This document shows positions 59,764 through 64,000 of a stretch of 64,000 nt of DNA, in pieces. The position numbers and the translations under genes were made by a program. Origin of the DNA: Novosphingobium cyanobacteriorum (GTDB taxonomy: Bacteria; Pseudomonadota; Alphaproteobacteria; Sphingomonadales; Sphingomonadaceae). The stretch spans positions 62,001-126,000 of the forward strand of contig NZ_JAROCY010000006.1 of the NCBI RefSeq assembly GCF_029436685.1, in the 5' to 3' direction. Under the pieces are notes generated by a model. That model ran no database searches. It saw only the letters and a list, made by a program, of their open reading frames with translations, and was not told where the DNA came from. The stretch's first letter is position 1, and each line of letters opens with the position of its first letter.

Positions 59764-62049
59764 ATGCGGCTCAGCCGGCGCGGGCTGCTGATCGGCGCAG
59801 GGGCAGGCGGCGGCCTGTTGCTGGCGTTCGGGCTGCTGCCGCGCCGCTATGCCAGTGCGCTGGTGGCGGGCGAGGGCGAACGCGTGTTCGACAGCCTGCT
59901 GCGCATCGGCAAGGATGGCACGGTCAGCGTGGCAGTGCCGCTGTGCGAGATGGGCCAGGGCATCACCACGCTGGCGGCGCAGATCGTGGCGGTTGAGCTG
60001 GGTGCGGACTGGAAGCGCGTGGGCGTGGAGCCCGCGCCGGTCAGCCCGCATTATGGCGATCCGGTGCTGGCGGCGCGCTGGGCCTCGCTGTGGATGCCGC
60101 TGGCCGCAGGGCTGGCGGATTCGCCGGGCGACACGCTGGCCCAAGTCCATTCCGAGCGCGGGCCGATGATGATCACTGCCGAAGGCACTGCGCTGGCCGC
60201 ATTCGAGGCGCCCCTGCGCGCCGCAGCGGCATCCGCCCGCGCCTGCCTGGCGCAGGCGGCGGCGGCGAAGTGGGGAGTCGGTTGGGAAACGCTGGAGGTG
60301 CGCGACCACGCCGTGATCAACGGCAGGCAGCGGCTGGGCTTTGCCGAACTGGCCGGACCCGCAGCCGACTATGACCCGCCATCGGTGCCCGTGCTGCGCG
60401 CGGAACCAGCGCGCGAAAAGCCGGGCGCCTTCCCCGAAGGCGGGCGCCTGCACTTCCCCCGGCTGGACCTGCCGGCCAAGGTGGACGGCAGCTTCGTGTT
60501 TGCGGGCGACGTACGCCTGCCCGGCATGGTCCATGCCGCAATCGCCCACGGCCCGCAGGGCGATGCGGTGCTGGCGAGCTATGACCGCAAGGCGGCGGCC
60601 GATGTGCCTGGCCTGGTCGGCGTGGTGAAGGCCAGGCGCTGGCTGGCGGCGGTGGGCGCGACCTGGCACGCCGCGGACAAGGCGCTGAAGGCGATGGACC
60701 CGCGCTTCAAGGCGGCGGGGCGGGTGGTCGATTCGGGCGCGCTGGACAGCCGGCTGGACCGCGCGCTGCGCAAGGGCGAGGCCACGGTGATCGCCGCCGA
60801 GGGCGACCCCACCGCGCTGCTGGCCAAGCCGAACCTGACCGCGCGCTATGACGTGGAGGCGGCGCTGCACGCCCCGCTGGAAACGCCCACCGCCACCGCG
60901 CGGATCGAGAACGGGCGGCTGGAGCTGTGGATCGCCACGCAGGCGCCCGAACAGGCCGCGCGGGCGGCGGCGCGTGGGGCGGGCATCGCCCGGCGCAACG
61001 TGGTGGTCTATCCCATGCACGCGGGCGGCAGCTTCGATGCGAAGCTTGACACGCGCATCGCGGCAGAGGCGGCGGCGATCTGCAAGGCGGTGAACCGCCC
61101 GGTGCAGCTGGTATGGTCACGTTGGCAGGATCTGCTCGCCACGTTCCCCCGCGCGCCCGCTTCGGCGCAGCTTTCCGCCGCAATGGGGCCCGATCGAAGG
61201 CAGCTGCTCGGCTGGCGCACCCGGCTGGCAATGCCCGCCACCGCGATCGAGGCGGGTGCGCGCCTGTTGGGCGAGGAAAGCGTGCCCGCTGCGCTGGCTG
61301 CCGCGAAGGACAGGGCTGACCCCCTCGCCTGCGAAGGCGCACTGCCGCTTTACGCCATTCCCGAAAAGGCGGTGGAGCATGTGCCGGTCAACCTGTCGCT
61401 GCCCACTGCGCGCCAGCGCGGCAATTCCCACGGCATTGCCGCTTTCCTGACCGAGAGCTTCATCGACGAGTGCGCGCATTTTGCCCGGGCGGAACCACTG
61501 TCTTTCCGCGTGGGCATGCTGGGCGGGCAACCCCGGCTGGTGGCCTGCCTGCAGGGCGTGGCGCGCATGGCGATGTGGGGCGGCGGTGCCGACGCATCGG
61601 GCCAGGGCATCGCCTGCCACCGCATGGACCTGAACGCGCCAGAGGGGCAGCGCAGCGGCTTCATCGCCGTGGTAGCCACCGCCCGGCAGGAAAACGGCGC
61701 CGTGCGGGTGGACCGCCTGTCCGCCTATGCCGATATCGGCCGCGTGGTGAATGTGGACGTGGCGCGCCAGCAGATCGAAGGCGGCATGGTCTTCGGGCTG
61801 GCGCAGGCCATCGGCGGCGCCACCGCATGGGCGCACGGGCTGCCGCAGGCCGGGCGGCTGGCGCAGCTGGGCCTGCCCCTGCTGGCCGATTGCCCGAAGA
61901 TGGATGTTGCATTTGCCGATTCGAACGCCGAACCGTTCGATCCCGGCGAACTCGGCATGGTCGCAGTTGCGCCGGCCATCGCCAATGCCCTGTTTTCCGC
62001 AACCGGACTGCGTTTCCGCCGGTTGCCGCTGCTTTCCGAAGGAATCTGA
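59764..62049 (+). CDS. Tat-exported xanthine dehydrogenase-family molybdopterin subunit (IorB-like)
   Basis: The 761-residue protein has a twin-arginine signal (SRRGLLIGAGAG) and the molybdopterin-binding fold of aldehyde/isoquinoline oxidoreductases. Features include VSVAVPLCEMGQGITT, a mid-protein FVFAGDVRLPGMVHAAIAHG and the C-terminal catalytic E729 in DPGELGMVAVAPAIANALF. It should oxidise an aldehyde or N-heterocycle in the periplasm. The usual small 2Fe-2S (IorA) and cytochrome partners are not adjacent. It is 4 nt after mrp and its stop overlaps the hemH start, so a metal-cofactor operon is likely. Confidence 0.88.
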   Translation: MRLSRRGLLIGAGAGGGLLLAFGLLPRRYASALVAGEGERVFDSLLRIGKDGTVSVAVPLCEMGQGITTLAAQIVAVELGADWKRVGVEPAPVSPHYGDPVLAARWASLWMPLAAGLADSPGDTLAQVHSERGPMMITAEGTALAAFEAPLRAAAASARACLAQAAAAKWGVGWETLEVRDHAVINGRQRLGFAELAGPAADYDPPSVPVLRAEPAREKPGAFPEGGRLHFPRLDLPAKVDGSFVFAGDVRLPGMVHAAIAHGPQGDAVLASYDRKAAADVPGLVGVVKARRWLAAVGATWHAADKALKAMDPRFKAAGRVVDSGALDSRLDRALRKGEATVIAAEGDPTALLAKPNLTARYDVEAALHAPLETPTATARIENGRLELWIATQAPEQAARAAARGAGIARRNVVVYPMHAGGSFDAKLDTRIAAEAAAICKAVNRPVQLVWSRWQDLLATFPRAPASAQLSAAMGPDRRQLLGWRTRLAMPATAIEAGARLLGEESVPAALAAAKDRADPLACEGALPLYAIPEKAVEHVPVNLSLPTARQRGNSHGIAAFLTESFIDECAHFARAEPLSFRVGMLGGQPRLVACLQGVARMAMWGGGADASGQGIACHRMDLNAPEGQRSGFIAVVATARQENGAVRVDRLSAYADIGRVVNVDVARQQIEGGMVFGLAQAIGGATAWAHGLPQAGRLAQLGLPLLADCPKMDVAFADSNAEPFDPGELGMVAVAPAIANALFSATGLRFRRLPLLSEGI

Positions 62050-63074
62050 TGTCCTCTTCCGCCATCCTGCCGGCCGACCACCCGACCATCGCCACCGGCA
62101 AGGTCGGGGTGCTGCTGGTCAACCTCGGTACGCCCGATGCGCCCGATGCCGGCGCGGTGCGGCGCTATCTCGCCGAGTTCCTGTCAGACAAGCGGGTGGT
62201 GGAGATTCCTTCGCTGGTGTGGCAGCCGATCCTTCGCGGCATCATCCTGCGCACACGCCCGCAGAAATCGGCCCATGCCTATCAGCAGGTGTGGACCCCG
62301 GAAGGCTCGCCGCTGGCCGCGATCACGGCAGCGCAGGCCCGCGCACTGCAGGGGCGGCTGGGCGATGCGGCAATCGTCCGCCACGCCATGCGCTATGGCA
62401 AGCCGGCCGTGGCGGGGGAGCTTGACGCGCTGATCGAAGCCGGATGCGAGCGCATCCTCGTCGCGCCGCTCTATCCGCAATATTGCGCCGCCACCACCGC
62501 CAGCGTGCTCGACGCGATGGCCGACTGGATCAAGGCGCGCCGCCGCCTGCCCGCGCTGCGCACGCTGCCCCCCTATGGCGACGATGCGCAGACCATCGCC
62601 ACGCTTCACACCGACCTTTCGCGCCAGATCGCCGCACTGGACTTCGATCCGGAGGTGCTGCTGCTTAGCTACCACGGCATGCCTGAGCGTACGCTGTTCC
62701 TGGGCGATCCCTATCACTGCCACTGCCGCAAGATGTCACGCCTGCTGGGCGATGCCTTTGCCACAAGCCATCCCGGCATGCGGCTGGTCACCAGCTTCCA
62801 GTCGCGCTTCGGCCGGGCCAAGTGGCTGGAACCGGCAACCGATACGGTGCTTCTGGAAGAAGCCGGCAGGGGCACGAAGAAGGTGGCCATCGCCGCGCCG
62901 GGCTTTTCCGCCGATTGCCTGGAAACGCTCGAAGAACTGGCGATTCGCGGCAAGGAGGACTTCATCGGCGCGGGCGGAACGCACTTCGCCGCGCTGGCCT
63001 GCCTCAATGCCGGGGATGCCGGCATGGACCTGCTGGAAAGCCTGGTGCGGCGCGAGCTTGCAGGCTGGATTTGA
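62049..63074 (+). CDS. hemH: Ferrochelatase
   Basis: The 341-residue enzyme inserts Fe2+ into protoporphyrin IX. It has VGVLLVNLGTPDAPDAGAVRRYLAEFL at the start, YPQYCAATTAS, the catalytic His in LLSYHGMPERTLFLGDPYHCHC, and a terminal FIGAGGTHFAALACLN. Length fits alphaproteobacterial HemH; it lacks the eukaryotic C-terminal cluster. ATG 62049 overlaps the previous TGA by one base. The adjacent P450 downstream needs haem, which fits the context. Confidence 0.96.
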   Translation: MSSSAILPADHPTIATGKVGVLLVNLGTPDAPDAGAVRRYLAEFLSDKRVVEIPSLVWQPILRGIILRTRPQKSAHAYQQVWTPEGSPLAAITAAQARALQGRLGDAAIVRHAMRYGKPAVAGELDALIEAGCERILVAPLYPQYCAATTASVLDAMADWIKARRRLPALRTLPPYGDDAQTIATLHTDLSRQIAALDFDPEVLLLSYHGMPERTLFLGDPYHCHCRKMSRLLGDAFATSHPGMRLVTSFQSRFGRAKWLEPATDTVLLEEAGRGTKKVAIAAPGFSADCLETLEELAIRGKEDFIGAGGTHFAALACLNAGDAGMDLLESLVRRELAGWI

Positions 63075-63099
63075 CTTTGCTGACATGAATGTCATTAAT
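63071..63099 (+). promoter_or_regulatory. P450 promoter with TetR-like palindrome in the spacer
   Basis: -35 TTGACT (63071-63076) overlaps the hemH stop and -10 ATTAAT (63094-63099) is 17 nt downstream. The spacer holds TGACAT-GA-ATGTCA (63081-63094), a perfect 14-bp palindrome. TetR-family operators commonly have this kind of short palindrome. Confidence 0.7.
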
Positions 63100-63101
63100 T
63101 G

Positions 63102-63122
63102 CCCGGTTAAAGCTTAACCGGG
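63102..63122 (+). promoter_or_regulatory. Leader hairpin overlapping the P450 ribosome-binding site
   Basis: CCCGGTTAA (63102-63110) and TTAACCGGG (63114-63122) are perfect arms around a 3-nt loop. The right arm includes the first bases of GGGAGAG, the ribosome-binding site of the gene starting at 63135. It could be a second operator or an SD-masking hairpin. Confidence 0.6.
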
Positions 63123-63134
63123 AGAGACGAAGCC

Positions 63135-64000
63135 ATGGCAAGCCTGGCGCCTTCGCAGGTTCACCTTGTCCAGACCGATCACGGCAACCCGCACTGGACC
63201 CGCCACCCCGGCGACAGTGCGCTGGACCACATCCCGGGCGAAGACGGCTGGCCTTTCGTGGGAACCACGCTGATGCAGCTGGCCGATCCGCTCGGCTTCG
63301 GGCAGCGCATGCTGGAAACATACGGCCCGGTCTATCGCACGCGCAGCTTCGGCCGGCGGCAGGTTGCGCTGATCGGCCCCGACGCCAACGAACTGGTGCT
63401 GTTCGATCGTGACAGGCTGTTTTCCAATGAGCAGGGCTGGGGCCCGATCCTCAACCTGCTGTTTCCGCGCGGTCTGATGCTGATGGACCACGAAGCGCAC
63501 CGCATCGACCGGCGCGCGCTTTCGATCGCCTTCAAGCCCGACCCGATGCGCGCCTATTGCGGGCAGCTGAACGCCGACATCGCCCGCATGGCAGGTGCAT
63601 GGGGCGCGGGCCCAATCCGCTTCTACGATGCGATCAAGGCGCTGACGCTGCAGACTGCGGCCACCAGCTTCATGGGTCTGCCGTTCGGTCCCGAGGCGGA
63701 CAGGCTGAACAAGGCCTTCGTCAACATGGTGCAAGCCTCGATCGCGCCGGTGAGGCGCCCCCTGCCCTTCACCCGCATGGGCCGGGGTGTGGCGGGGCGG
63801 CGGATGATGGTGGACTTCTTCACGCCTCTGGTGCGGGAACGCCGCGCCCGCCCGGGGCAGGACATGTTCAGCCAGTTCGCGCTGGCCACGCGCGAGGACG
63901 GCAGCCTGCTGGCCGAAGATGTGGTGGTGGACCACATGATCTTCCTGATGATGGCGGCGCATGACACCATCACCAGTTCCTTCACCACGCTGGCATGGCA
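63135..64000 (+). CDS. Cytochrome P450, cut by the window end
   Basis: The visible 288 residues are the N-terminal two-thirds of a soluble bacterial P450. There is no membrane anchor. Recognisable parts are PGEDGWPFVGTTLMQLADPLGFGQRMLETYGPVYRTR (typical P450 opening, broken by family prolines), the C-helix DHEAHRIDRRALSIAFKP, and the I-helix MMAAHDTITSS, where AAHDT replaces the usual AGxDT oxygen-binding sequence. The haem cysteine lies beyond position 64000. Substrate is unknown. It follows hemH but has its own promoter with a palindrome and a leader hairpin, so induced expression is likely. Confidence 0.9.
   Translation, partial: MASLAPSQVHLVQTDHGNPHWTRHPGDSALDHIPGEDGWPFVGTTLMQLADPLGFGQRMLETYGPVYRTRSFGRRQVALIGPDANELVLFDRDRLFSNEQGWGPILNLLFPRGLMLMDHEAHRIDRRALSIAFKPDPMRAYCGQLNADIARMAGAWGAGPIRFYDAIKALTLQTAATSFMGLPFGPEADRLNKAFVNMVQASIAPVRRPLPFTRMGRGVAGRRMMVDFFTPLVRERRARPGQDMFSQFALATREDGSLLAEDVVVDHMIFLMMAAHDTITSSFTTLAW

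Overview
The window reads as chromosomal DNA of a high-GC alphaproteobacterium of the order Sphingomonadales, most likely Novosphingobium or a close relative. The basis is strong third-position GC, methionine synthase split into two genes, a CC_3452-family protein, an UrcA-family protein, many sphingomonad-type small lipoproteins, and palindromic intergenic repeats of a kind common in that order. No rRNA, tRNA, CRISPR, prophage or insertion sequence was seen. The genes are mostly housekeeping, so the interest lies in the intergenic DNA.

Layout. 0.1-3.9 kb: MaoC-type hydratase and PHA depolymerase (storage polymer metabolism), then an ABC exporter. 4-10.6 kb: M13 peptidase, UppP, stress membrane protein, small lipoprotein, phenylalanine hydroxylase, PPK2, L33 and LolA. 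10.6-11.1 kb: a structured intergenic region with a direct-repeat operator and an intrinsic terminator. 11.1-21.6 kb: exonuclease III, RibA, small membrane and secreted proteins, RecQ, a class C beta-lactamase-like hydrolase, and an Lrp regulator divergent from alanine dehydrogenase. 21.6-28.1 kb: a membrane diguanylate cyclase, a thioesterase, oligopeptidase B divergent from an M24 aminopeptidase, and a VOC protein preceded by an alphaproteobacterial LexA-type box. 28.3-34 kb: an EF-hand protein with an OmpR-type two-component system, then an M1 aminopeptidase.

34-41 kb: a HerA/YjgR-like ATPase, a PabB-PabC fusion, an aminotransferase, an RluA-type pseudouridine synthase, ArfB and two lipoproteins. 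Between the pseudouridine synthase and arfB lies a convincing minus-strand small RNA candidate with promoter, anti-SD-like motif and UUCG terminator. 41-46.8 kb: a one-carbon/methionine operon made of an ArsR-methyltransferase regulator (SahR-like), metF, metH N-terminal half and metH C-terminal half. It is preceded by two near-identical palindromic operators, and the metH halves are separated by a 35-nt cruciform repeat. 46.8-47.5 kb: an unexplained region with a good minus-strand promoter whose spacer is a palindrome. 47.5-54.9 kb: small secreted proteins, an HxlR regulator with its probable operator, SPFH/NfeD, MsrB and a class A penicillin-binding protein. 54.9-64 kb: hflK-hflC-degP on the minus strand, then mrp, a Tat-exported molybdopterin enzyme and ferrochelatase on the plus strand, and a cytochrome P450 cut by the window end with its own repressible-looking promoter.

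Themes. Envelope quality control (HflKC, DegP, M13, M1, LolA, SPFH/NfeD, MsrB) and metal or cofactor handling (Mrp, molybdoenzyme, HemH, P450) recur. Several operators could be proposed from sequence alone. They cover S-adenosylhomocysteine control of methionine genes, the SOS response, an OmpR-class regulator, HxlR, and a TetR-like site for the P450.
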